Shown here in pieces: positions 54,622-64,000 of a stretch of 64,000 nt of DNA. The notes under the pieces were generated by a model. It was not told the origin of the DNA and did no database searches. It saw nothing but the letters and a program-made list of their open reading frames with translations. A program made the translations under genes and the position numbers. How positions within the stretch are numbered: the stretch's first letter is position 1; every line of letters starts with the position of its first letter. The DNA comes from Anthostomella pinea (taxonomy: Eukaryota > Ascomycota > Sordariomycetes > Xylariales > Xylariaceae), in assembly GCA_963556695.1 (NCBI GenBank), contig CAUWAG010000020.1, forward strand, positions 1,116,001 through 1,180,000. Direction: 5' to 3'.

Positions 54622-57600
54622 AGCATGAGATGGATATTGAAGAATGCGCGTCCCGGGTCCCCATCTCCGGACGGGGCAGATCCGGCGGCCCGCGGGATAA
54701 TTGTATAACAAGACCTCTGCCAAGGCTTGTTGGTAGCTGCTGGGGTCCTCCCGCCAGTGTCACACTGCCGCAACGATTGTCATGCCCGCGGCGGGCTGCA
54801 AAGGTCTTGGACTCTTGGTGTCGACCCAACTTGAAACCCCCGAGGCAGTTGAGATACTTACTACCTAGCAGCCTCGCCGGCGTGGCGTCCTTCTTTTCCA
54901 GTCGATGTTAGAGGCTATCGCGAAGCTAGAGTACCGACGCGCGTCTCCCACGCCATCAACGCTGGCCGTGGCTGGGCATGTTGCTGTGTCATCCCGCATT
55001 GTGAAGTACAAGCTTGAGGATGAATGCTTGCTTAATAAGACAGGCTGCTGGTGAACTGCATACCTTACCACTGATGCTGCCCATTTGTGGGGCGGTCACA
55101 TGACCACCGTACCTAGGTAGCCAGTTTCTTAGCCAGCAGCAGATTGGGATCCCTCCCTTCTGGCTGGATCACATAATTGATTGTCATTCGGTGTCTCTTC
55201 CTCTCACCACACATTCTCAATGCAATTTGGTCTGGTGGTTCACTATGTAGGTGCATTGTCTACGCCAAAGGAACAATGGCTCACTCAATCTGCCACTGAT
55301 GCTACCCGTTGAGGTGCTGCCGTCAGTGGCGTCGACGATAGGCACAGAGTGACTGCATCAGGACATTCCTCCAGGACTCGCGGCCCATGCTGCACAACGC
55401 CCAGATGACCGGGGACACCCTTCTCGTCGAGTGTGTTCCTTATTACCAAGAGCTGACAAACGATTGATCATTCTTGGTTTTGTCGATGATGATTGCCAGG
55501 CTTATGAATCTAGAAACCTCGCTGGGAATGTGAAACTCGACCCCCAATAGTTATGGTTAAGTGCGCCTTCTATTTTCGGATGCAGCACCTGAGTCTGTGC
55601 AACTTCCTACCTTGACCACCATCTATCTGCACGGCTAGAGGTCACCCACGCGTGCCACGAATACCACTATCCGGCAAACCTGAAAGAGCATATCGCCAGA
55701 GGTCGTTACACCGCATGAAGCAGCAAGTGCCGACGACGGCATGTCTCAGATACGGGACACCACACCGGGCGGCCGGCCGCTTCTTGGTCCATGTCATCAA
55801 GATCAGTGCAACCCACCCCGTGAGATTCGTCTGATCCAAGTTACAGTCAGTCATGAGATTGCCCAAGAGCACACACAACACTAAGGTAGTCAGCACAGAT
55901 TACGTCCGTTTGTCCAGACCATCCCTTGGCAGTGTTCGCGTTACCGGCGCTGGCAGTTGGGACTTGGCACTCAAATCAACAAATGAACCACAATGGGGAA
56001 AAGACAGCGCCGGCTGGTCTGGTACCGGCATCAGCAGGCAAGCGTCTGCTAGTGTATGAGCCGTCATCTTGACTGGCTGACAGGCTGATAGACCCCAGGC
56101 TTGGCTTGGCTGCCAGGAACCAGCTGTATCCGTCTCCTATCTGCGGGATGTGATCCGTAACCCCAGGTCCTCAGCTCTCCACCCACACTACCGGTACCCC
56201 ATATACCCGAAGCCTCCACACATATCGACGGCTCTTGACCATAGTTGAAACTATCCCCAAAGCGATACTTATTATCGATAGGTAGGTAGCACGCGTGACC
56301 CTTGACAGAACGCGGCCAACATCGATGATCTCTCCAGAGATCCGACCTGTCAAATCGTCGTGGCTGTGTTTCAAAGCAGCCAGTGCACTGCAGCTGTCCT
56401 CGCCCGGATATCGTCGTTCAGCCCGTCTGTCCCACGTCCCCATCGGCGCCGGTAGTTGGCTTGTCCACGTCACTCAAATACGATGTAGCCAAGCCGCCTC
56501 CAAAGTCAGTATCTGAGCCAAGCCCGAAGAGGCCGTCAGGGCTAGCCTTGGAAAATCTTGGACTCCCGAAGATGATCGACAGACTACAGAGAGACTGCAT
56601 GCTACAGTTGTCGATGGGTGTGACAGACACGACCGCCAGCCTCCTTAATAATGAGTCCATACCGCTGCCCAAGGGTTAATCGCTGCTACCCATCGTATAA
56701 CCATGCCGACGGCCGCAGGGCTAGACGCCGTTACTTCCATTTACTCTCAAATAAAGTAGAGCCGTGACAAATCAGGCCGTATCGTATCTCTATGTATGAG
56801 AGTCCCTGTCCGCAGCATCCACGGTATAGGCTCAGCAACCGATGCCAAGCCCATCCCAGAGATCCCGAAACATGGGATTGACGCTCTAGTCCCTCATATA
56901 TTATTAGAGACGTTGCTCCTGCCTGCCCAAGCCGGTGAGGGTGCCTTTTGAGCACGAATAGGGATTAGTATTCCTCAATCCTGCAGCACCGATTCTGACG
57001 TCTATCTGAAGCCGGGTTATAATCCCCTTCATTCAACGGCAATCCCACTCAAGCAAGTATACAGATAGTCATAAAGGAATAGGGTTAGTCCATCCTCCCA
57101 TCTCGTCACATACGGGCACCAAATCGTTGCACGAATCTACACACCATTCACGTCTTCATCATCCTCGTCCTCGCCAGTGTGTCCCCCAACTCACACTCAC
57201 CAATCTCACACAAGCAACAAGGCGCAGCAAAACAAAAACAAACCCGAAAAAACATAACTCACAACTTCTAAGCCCGTTCTTGGATTGAACGCCATTACGT
57301 ACATCAACGCACATTACGTACGGTACAACCTAACGGCTGGAAGCTCGCCCATCCGGGGAAGCGTTACTTCAACGAGCCAAAAGCGGCTTCAAGCTTGGCG
57401 CCTGCTAGCCCCTTGGGGTGATCATCTACAGAGACCCGAGACCAGACAAGACAACAAGGTCTCATCTTGCGGCTGTCACAAGCTCCGGTCTCGATCGCGC
57501 TGGACTGGCTGGAATCCTCGTGACGCTTGAGAGAGATTACCTACAAGACATACCACAATAACAACAGCAGCAGCGCGCGAGCAATATTCGACGGTGGTCT

Positions 57601-57726
57601 TGTCTTCGTCACTTGCACCTCGCTTTCCTTGAGACGCTTTTGCAGCAGCCAACGTTGTTGGGAACTTGGGCGATATTTTTTGCGACCTCTATACACGTCC
57701 AATAACCATCTAGGAAAGCAGTCGAG
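54622..57726. other. Longest stretch without a supported gene (3.1 kb)
   Basis: Short frames on both strands, up to about 100 codons, have no convincing composition. Two areas (about 55930-55960 and 56440-56485) share loosely similar GGCGCYGGYAGTTGG...CACTCAAAT strings and might be diverged repeats. The last 500 bp are the probable promoter and leader of the b561 gene, with a purine/pyrimidine-rich tract near 57220-57260. Confidence 0.4.
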
Positions 57727-59419
57727 ATGCATTCACTACTAGCCTCGGCAGCGCTGTGTAAGTCGGACCCTGCCCCAAGCAAGCGATCAAGCTCACCACG
57801 ACTTGCGACGTCTCGTCACCTCATTCACTCACTCCTACCCCTATCCCGAAATCAAACTTATCGAATCCGCAATAACGAGCTCAAAACTGTCCACACAGCT
57901 GACACTACTTCCCCACAGCCGCGCTCACATACAGCGCCCTCGCAGCAGTCGCCGCCGACAACACGGTGCAACACTGCCCCATCGACGGCGTCTGCTACCG
58001 GGTGGGCGTGCCCGCCGCCTCGGCCGCCTCGGACAGCGGCAACATCTACCTGCAGCTGCAGGCGCCCACATCCTACGCCTGGGTGGCGCTGGGCCAGGGC
58101 ACGCAGATGTCCGGCTCTAACATATTCGTGCTGTACACCGACGGCACCGGCAACGGTACGTATAAAAACATCCCATTCCAAGACCCTGAGCCTTGTCTTC
58201 GAGAACAAGCTTTGTTGTTCTCTTTCCTTCTTCATCTAGAAGATGGCAGTACGGGTTTAAGGACAGGATGTTAACGTACACGCAGTGACGGTTTCGCCGC
58301 GCACAGGGACGGGCCACGTCCCGCCCGAGAGCAACGCCGAAACAAAACTCGAGCTGCTGGCCGGCAGCGGCGTGTCCGCCGACGGCGCCACCATGCTGGC
58401 CAACGTGCGGTGTGCCAACTGCCGCACCTGGCCCGGCGGCTCCATGTCGCTGTCCGACAGCCAGGCGTCGTGGATCGGCGCGTGGAAGAGCGGCGCCTCG
58501 CTCGATAGCAGCGATGTCGATGTCCAGATCAGCCGCCACGACGCCCACGATAGCTGGACGTTCGACCTGACGCAGGCCGCGGTTGCGAATGATGTGAATC
58601 CCTTTGTTGCCGCCGCCACGGGGGGCAGCGGCAGCGGCAGCGGCAACAGTGGCGGGAGCAGCTCCGATCCGGATGCAGATGTGGATACGAGCGCCGGGCC
58701 TGGGTCGGGGGCATCGCCGGCTGCAGCCGCGCCGTGGTACGTGCGGCAAATCCCCACCATCACGTCGGCGCATGGGATCCTCATGGCGCTCGTCATGGTG
58801 ATCCTGTACCCACTGGGCGCGGTGCTGATGCCGCTGTTTGGCGTCTCGTGGGTTCTACATGCTGCGTGGCAGATGGTGGCCTTCTTGGCCATGTGGGCGG
58901 GCTTCGCGCTCGGTGTCGTGCTTGCGCACCGTACTGGACTTGTGAGTTTGACTCCCGACCTCCGGCCCCCCGAGCCCCTATACAATTCCTTACAGCACGC
59001 CTACCCTCTCCCGTCCCTCACGTCCAGCAGCTGCCAAACCGCATCATGAAACTGACAAATTCTCCCAACAGGACTTCAACTCCTCCCACCAGAGATTCGG
59101 CACCGCCATCGTGGCACTCTTCGCCATCCAGCCCATCGGCGGCTACCTGCACCATTTGTACTACATGAAGCACCAGCGTCGGGGCCTGGTGTCGCACGCG
59201 CACATATGGTACGGACGCGTCCTGATGTTGATGGGCATAATCAACGGCGGCCTGGGGCTGCGGCTCGCGGACGAGAGCAACCGCCTCGTCATCGCGTACT
59301 CGATCGTCGCGGCCGTCGTCTCCGTGATCTATATCGGGGGCGCGTTGTTTGGAGTCATGAAGAGAAGACGGGCGGCGGGGGCGGCGGCTCGAGGGGATGA
59401 AGCGCGGAAGGGTTCGTAA
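57727..59419 (+). CDS. DOMON-cytochrome b561 membrane protein (414 aa, four exons)
   Basis: Predicted to pass electrons across a membrane: an extracellular DOMON (cellobiose-dehydrogenase-type cytochrome) domain joined to a b561 ferric-reductase-like transmembrane domain. Exons are 57727-57757, 57946-58155, 58286-58941 and 59072-59419; the phases agree and sum to 415 codons. A short signal peptide (MHSLLASAAL) is split by intron 1, whose acceptor is a CAGCAG tandem. The DOMON part has HCPIDGVCYRVGVP, APTSYAWVALGQGTQMSGS and a later RCANCRTWPGGS. A Gly/Ser linker follows. The b561 part has AHGILMALVMVILYPLGAV, WVLHAAWQMVAFLAMWAG, SSHQRFGTAIV and HAHIWYGRVLMLMG, supplying His ligands, and a basic cytoplasmic tail. 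Intron 2 is an introner-like element. Confidence 0.9.
58156..58285 (+). mobile_element. Introner-like element, copy B (intron 2 of the DOMON-b561 gene)
   Basis: This 130-nt intron interrupts the DOMON coding region in phase 1 (AAC G|TG, Asn-Val). It is the partner of 1875-2004: same length, same GTACGTATAAAAACATC start, same TTAACGTACACGCAG end, 17 differences spread mainly over the second half. Terminal GTACGT and subterminal ACGTAC can pair. The other two introns of this gene show no similarity to it, so the resemblance is not a gene-wide feature. Confidence 0.85.
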
Positions 59420-59709
59420 TGCACAGGGCCAGGGGGGTATATCGGGAATTAATGGTTATTTATATTGATATACTTATTATATTTATGACAACAGACTGAA
59501 ATTTCACAAGCTTCATGGCCCCTTTTCGGTTTCTGCTGGATTAGGTATGGTGGCTTCAGGTATAAGTTCGCTCCAGAGGTCCTCATCGTCGGGCATTGTG
59601 CTTGGCCAGTAAACGTGTCGAAATTCTTGTTGCCCTTGGTCATTATGTAACGCAAACCCCGTTTCCCACTTCCCGTTTCCCACTTCCCGTTCCATGAACA
59701 CGACGTTCA

Positions 59710-60720
59710 TCACTCGTGGGCAACAGGCCTCACAGCCTCGGTAGGTAAACCTGCTTCTTGTCGTTTCCGGATTGTGGCATCTCTCCACTTGATCGGATCT
59801 ATATCCGAGTCTGGGTTCGGCTGGTTGAAATAACGTCCGAGATTGTAGCTTAGATCGAACCGTTGCAATTGGAATTGGGCTCCATTACCCACAGACCGGA
59901 TGTTTCCTATCCGCTCGTAAAACGGCGTAACAGCTGCAATAGGCCTTGTGAACCACCCCAACTCCCACATGAAATCGAGCGCATAGTCGATCACGCCCCA
60001 ATCCTCAGTGACTTCGTCATCCACAGTTTCTTCGTCATCCCCAGTGTCTTCGTCATCCTCGGTGTCTTCGTGTGGGTTAGGGAAGAAATCCAGCAGCAGA
60101 TGCTCTGCCGTGAAGCCTGCCGAGTCGCTGGCCGGTCTGCCATGAGCCAACGTTCCCCCTTGCAAATATGTGCACAGAGCGCCGCTGAGCAGTTTGGTCA
60201 ATATCCGCCCCTCATGCGATGTATGGGACGAGTCCGTTTCCTGCGCCTCGGACCCCAACAACTCATGTTGATCAAAGTGGCGGACTTTGACGTAAAAGTT
60301 GCGGTAGCGAGATGCGAGGCAAGGCACCGACAGCCAGGTTGCCCACAAACAGTCTGTGGCTTTGCAAAATATAACGTCCAGGTACAGATCCTGGGGCTTC
60401 TTTGCCATCCAATCCAGCGCCTGTTTTGTCTCATGATGGACTTGGTGATTGACCAGCAGTAACGACAAGGCCGGGTTGACTAAAGGCTGGGCGTCGGATA
60501 CACTGAACGCGTACAAGTGCTCTGCCGGATCGCTAATATCGTAGGGTTCAACTCTGTGGTGGAATATAGTGTTTGCGCGTCGTATTAGCTCCGAAGAAGA
60601 AGAGGGTGCAGGAGGTGCAGGAGGTGCAGAAGCGGCCTGACACTGCGCCAGAGGAACCAGCCCGTATATGCCATCTCGAACCTCCCGAGGCAATCCGAGA
60701 AAGCAGGGCTGGCAGGGCAT
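59710..60720 (-). CDS. F-box/2EXR-like fungal protein (336 aa)
   Basis: A single exon. The N-terminus MPCQPCFLGLPREVRDGIYGLV fits the short helical motif (F-L-x-LP-x-E-x-R-x-x-I-Y) shared by F-box-like and 2EXR proteins, which are abundant and mostly uncharacterised in filamentous ascomycetes. The remainder has the usual conserved fragments (LLLVNHQVHHETKQAL, NFYVKVRHFD) and a very acidic insertion (DTEDDEDTGDDEETVDDEV) encoded by an 18-bp tandem repeat. Function is unknown; a role as an SCF adaptor is possible but not shown. Confidence 0.75.
   Translation of the reverse strand: MPCQPCFLGLPREVRDGIYGLVPLAQCQAASAPPAPPAPSSSSELIRRANTIFHHRVEPYDISDPAEHLYAFSVSDAQPLVNPALSLLLVNHQVHHETKQALDWMAKKPQDLYLDVIFCKATDCLWATWLSVPCLASRYRNFYVKVRHFDQHELLGSEAQETDSSHTSHEGRILTKLLSGALCTYLQGGTLAHGRPASDSAGFTAEHLLLDFFPNPHEDTEDDEDTGDDEETVDDEVTEDWGVIDYALDFMWELGWFTRPIAAVTPFYERIGNIRSVGNGAQFQLQRFDLSYNLGRYFNQPNPDSDIDPIKWRDATIRKRQEAGLPTEAVRPVAHE
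60006..60072. repeat. 18-bp coding minisatellite
   Basis: About 3.5 units of TCTTCGTCATCCNCAGTG on the plus strand. They encode a repeated acidic hexapeptide on the minus strand within the 2EXR-like protein. The unit length is a multiple of three, so copy-number change keeps the frame. Confidence 0.8.
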
Positions 60721-61818
60721 CTCGAATAGCGCAAGGATGCCAGCAAGCGGTGTCGTCGAGGGAAAAGTGATAGGTGGGTGGGGAGGGAGGTCCTGGTGTG
60801 AGTGAGGTTCTGATGCGGTGTGAGTGGTAGTTAAAGTAAAGCTCTTTGGCGGCAGGATTAGTGAGGAACTGATTTTGACGCGTTAGACTTTAGTCCGGCA
60901 TCTTGTTGAGCATGTTTTGATCCCTTTAGCCAAGTGCCGGCATAGACTTGGGCGTCAAGCACGTATCGAGGCATAATAAATCGTGCTCACTCACGAAACA
61001 CGTATCTTGCGGGTTGCTCTAAGCCAGACGCTCGACCCCCAAAAGCCCTCAAGGTATCCTCAGGGTGTGCTGTAGAGCTTAGGACGATGACTGAGTAGGT
61101 ACTCATCGCGAGACTCTGAAACACTGCCATGCTGTACTCAGAAGAGAGTATGAGTCGCCAAATTGTCTGTGTTTGGAGCTGCTCCGTGCTGGTGACAAGA
61201 TATTGTGAACAGCAGAACAGGCAGGCAGGCTTGTGGATCCAGTGCATGGACCTATATGGAGTATTCTGGTAACCCCACCAGATATGTTGGAGGTTACCTA
61301 ATGAAGGCTGCCTGGCAACCCTTTGTTGCCCCAGGTACCTCACCACTGTAATTTAGGTATTTAGATACATCTCGGATGGAATCCTTTCCATCCGACCTTT
61401 TAATGAAGCACCACCCAGACCACTGATAGATTACAACAAGACTTGTGATTTATCAGCATCTGGGAAAGCTACCAAAAGGCACAGGCTGGTCTGAGATAGA
61501 AAGAAGCATACATATTCGAATATCCGAGTTTCCTAGGAAAGATGCAATATCAGGAGGTCCTGAGCTATGCACGTGACCCGTGACCCGGGACCCGCCACAA
61601 TTGTCCGCAGCTTCTCGACCGACAAAGGTAGGGGAGTGGTCCAAGCTTCAGTGCCATTGATCGGATTTGATTGGAACAATCGAAACGCCCGCGAAGCCAG
61701 CCAGTCGAGCGAAAAATCCACGCAACCTCTGGCCCAGAATCATCGACATCACCGCTCACCAACCAACCTCCATCTCCCAAACCCCCCAGTTGGGCATCTC
61801 CGAAATCACCTGTCCAAA
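60721..61818. other. Divergent intergenic region upstream of the 2EXR-like gene and ATP14
   Basis: About 1.1 kb without a supported gene. A minus-strand frame near 60987-61346 is unconvincing. The final 200 bp are the probable ATP14 promoter and leader. Confidence 0.45.
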
Positions 61819-62543
61819 ATGCTGGTCCAATTGAAAGCTTCGGTGAGTCGCCTTAGACGCCCGATGGATGGACTCGTTCTGTGAGGGAGTTGCGGTACTG
61901 ACTGAAAGCGCTTTTGCAGACTGCCCGATCGGCCCTCTCGGCCATCACCCGCATGGCGAGAGTCAACGCCGTCAGAGGATTCATCGCCCCTACCGTGTCG
62001 CGACGAGGTAAGCTCGATATCTCCTATATTCGTCTATCGGGCAGGTCATCTGGTTGCTCGTTCAAAGGTCGAGGTGGCGGAGCTGGCAATTGGGAAAGAC
62101 TCCGGGCTGGGCTAGTCACGACACAATGGCAACGCGAAGCCGATGATACATACACAGGACGATACCTCGAGGGGCTCTGTTCCTCTTACGCCATTGCACA
62201 GATTGCCCATATGCATTTCCCGTACCCAGCCAGACATACGACCAAGCTAACATCTCACTTCTCCCGCGCAGCCGACTTCGTACAGGAACTCTACCTTAAG
62301 GAGCTCAAGGCCTACAAGCCGACCCCGATCAAGGACTCGGACAGCGTCGGCCAGGTCCAGACCTTCAGCGCACCCAAGGCCCCCAAGTCGCCCGAAGAGA
62401 CCGACCTCGCCAACAGCCTGAAGGAGTACGAGAGCATGGCCGTCGAGGTCGAGGGCAACGAGGGCGCCACCCCAGGCTCGACACCCGCTGAAGTCTTGGA
62501 TTGGCTGGTCGAGGAGGAAGAGGAGGAGACCGCGGCTCACTAA
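61819..62543 (+). CDS. ATP14: Mitochondrial F1Fo-ATP synthase subunit h (127 aa, three exons)
   Basis: Peripheral-stalk subunit of ATP synthase on the matrix side of the inner membrane. Exons are 61819-61842, 61920-62007 and 62272-62543. The 24-nt first exon and exon 2 encode a basic mitochondrial presequence (MLVQLKAS-TARSALSAITRMARVNAV). The mature part starts ADFVQELYLKELKAYKP, the conserved subunit-h core, followed by SAPKAPKSPEETDLANSLKE and an acidic C-terminus with poly-Glu. Length matches the yeast protein (about 124 aa). Introns are 77 and 264 nt, the second long for this genome. A 59-nt AG microsatellite lies 80 bp downstream. Confidence 0.88.
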
Positions 62544-62619
62544 ACATTGGAAATGAGTGAAGTACAGATGCAATACCTGGCGATGATACGGTGAAGGAGG
62601 GTCCACGATATGGGTAGAC

Positions 62620-62621
<2 letters not shown>

Positions 62622-62680
<59 letters not shown>
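62622..62680. repeat. (AG)n microsatellite, about 29 units
   Basis: An uninterrupted AG/GA run of 59 nt in the 3' flank of ATP14. The strand asymmetry (all purine on plus) would allow triplex or slippage. It is likely length-polymorphic. Confidence 0.95.
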
Positions 62681-62681
<1 letters not shown>

Positions 62682-63909
62682 GCAGAGGGGAGAGAGAAAG
62701 TCCGCTATGGGGATAAGGCTATCGAACAAACATCGACCAACGAAATGCCTGTGTGGATGCTTGTCTGTGTACAAGGGGAGTAATCCGTGTATATTACGCC
62801 TATGGTACTGCTGGTGCCGAACCAACAAAGATCCTGCATTCCGTCTTACTACACTATGGGAATATCCGCCTCTTTAGACTAAACCTGTTGGCGAGCTGGC
62901 TCAGTGCCACATGCAACTCAACTCTTCATCACGATACAGCCACGTTGAAGGCATGAGCCTGGAAAGGAAGACAACTAGCTCATGTGGAGAGAGCTCCTCA
63001 CAAGTTAATCTGATGACGAATGACTGAAACAACGATTCCAGCTTTTCTTCTCATGCCATCTGAGATCATGATACAACAGCAAAACCTTCGCGTGGTACGC
63101 GAGAGTTCGGCATCTACACACCTAGGTAACCTTCACTGGGCCCTAGAAGAAGAGAAAGAAGCCTTAAGAGTCGACAAAGCTCCCCGACTCTCCTACTTGC
63201 CCATGAGCTCTCGTGCCCTTCGAGCAATATACAATCACTTGCGCAGCTAGCTAGAGTATCAGGCGAAGAGTTACGTTGGTTTTCAGATCTTGCCTCCTCG
63301 AATCGTATACTATCTACCTACAGATTATAACAGTCAAGGTTTGTGGGATAATGAGCACGAGCCCATCTAACACTAAAGGCCAGTGGATGATGGCCTTGTG
63401 CTGTGCTGATTCAGGATCAATGACTGTCTATCTCTGAGCCCTTGGCCCTGTCTACCTTACGTAGTTGTAAAACAGGGAACAAGAGTAAGTGGGTACTGAA
63501 CCTATACGCCCCTTTAGCCAAGTGAAGCAGAAAAGTTCGAGCCGCTGAACTGTGTACCAAACTAATAACCCACTAATAACGAAGACTGTACCTCGCAAGG
63601 AAAGGATCTAGTTCCATTGTCACCGCTCTCGGCCTCTCGGTGCTCTTTTCAACTACCTTCTTCCCTACTTGGTAAAGCCGCCTGGCGAGCTCTCTTCCGC
63701 CATCTTGATCTTGACGGTGGTGAGTGCGCTCGCGAAGAGCAGAAGGACTGAGGTTTTGTATATGTTGCATCTTGCAGACAAGTGTTTTCAGCTGCATAAA
63801 AGCCCTCGAATGAAGTTGTGACTCATCCTTGAACAGCGAAAGTGGAAGTCGCTGCATTCACAGCTCGCGACGTCATGAGGAGCCCAGGAGGAGTTGCATA
63901 GCACCCAAT
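62681..63909. other. Intergenic, no supported gene
   Basis: A 76-codon plus frame at 63020-63250 and a 94-codon minus frame at 63573-63857 have no recognisable features. Nothing else is seen. Confidence 0.4.
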
Positions 63910-64000
63910 TCAAACGAGCACGATTTCCTGGAAGACACCGTCCCTGTTCGTTTCATTGCCGTTCCGGGCCAAGGCTGCTTCGCGGACGGCCTCGCCGTAC
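63910..64000 (-). CDS. 3' end of a gene leaving the right edge (partial)
   Basis: On the minus strand one frame is open from the window edge to TGA at 63912-63910 and encodes about 29 residues with strong coding character (EAVREAALARNGN, ending GVFQEIVLV). GC content rises here compared with the preceding intergenic DNA, as in other exons of the window. The family cannot be told from so short a tail. Confidence 0.45.
   Translation of the reverse strand, partial: YGEAVREAALARNGNETNRDGVFQEIVLV

Noticed and set aside
57858..58985. Long minus-strand frames opposite the b561 gene
   Set aside because: Antisense to well-supported exons with family motifs; composition is the reverse reading of GC-rich codons.
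58942..59071. A third 130-nt intron in the b561 gene, suspected as another introner copy
   Set aside because: Only the length matches. Its sequence starts GTGAGT, is C-rich and does not align to the introner consensus.
62622..62680. AG repeat considered as a telomeric or CRISPR-like array
   Set aside because: It is a plain dinucleotide microsatellite. There are no TTAGGG units, spacers or leader.
63020..63250. 76-codon plus frame starting MTETTIPAFLLMPSE
   Set aside because: Isolated, no upstream or downstream exon, and no domain; length is within chance expectation.

Overview
The window looks like genomic DNA from a filamentous ascomycete (Pezizomycotina, probably a Sordariomycete). Genes carry short GT-AG introns of about 47-270 nt. 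The gene content is fungal: a fused PurK-PurE adenine gene, an S6K/Psk1-type AGC kinase, a GH27 alpha-galactosidase, a DOMON-cytochrome b561 protein, a 2EXR/F-box-type protein and ATP synthase subunit h. One AT-rich block has the look of RIP-mutated transposon remains. I see no bacterial, viral or organellar sequence. All gene models were spliced by eye, and most were checked for frame across every junction.

Layout. 0-5.6 kb: the tail of one gene, a small conserved gene with an introner-type intron (1.7-2.4 kb), then a 17-bp minisatellite interrupted by a solo LTR. 5.6-9 kb: an F-box/LRR gene on the minus strand. 10.4-14.1 kb: an AT-rich, RIP-like island holding six solo LTRs, two of them nested inside others, each with a recognisable 5-bp target duplication. 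14.6-25.4 kb: a SNF2 ATPase, a large Ser-rich fungal protein and an aldo/keto reductase, all minus. 27.3-36.5 kb: a truncated BCS1-like N-terminal half, Dus4-type tRNA-dihydrouridine synthase, an MDR reductase, ADE2 (six exons), and a BCS1-like AAA ATPase lacking the N-terminal half. 36.8-38.6 kb: two tandem Ser/Thr-rich single-pass membrane proteins, the second broken by an in-frame TAG. 39.4-46.1 kb: a CTD-kinase-type cyclin, splicing factor Prp4 and a secreted alpha-galactosidase. 47.9-54.6 kb: a frameshifted secreted-protein gene, a Psk1-like kinase and a pseudogene with two 4-bp tandem-duplication frameshifts. 57.7-64 kb: a DOMON-b561 gene carrying the second introner copy, a 2EXR/F-box-like gene, ATP14, and the 3' end of a gene leaving the window.

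The most striking observation is that two unrelated genes 56 kb apart carry almost the same 130-nt intron. The copies are equal in length, gap-free, about 87% identical and both in phase 1, with complementary ends. This is the signature of introner-like elements, that is, introns that multiply. Other points of interest are the nested solo-LTR stratigraphy, the pair of 4-bp duplications, the complementary BCS1 halves and a perfect 17-bp inverted repeat upstream of the kinase gene. Most genes are housekeeping functions with no evident joint pathway; the window does not look like a secondary-metabolite cluster.
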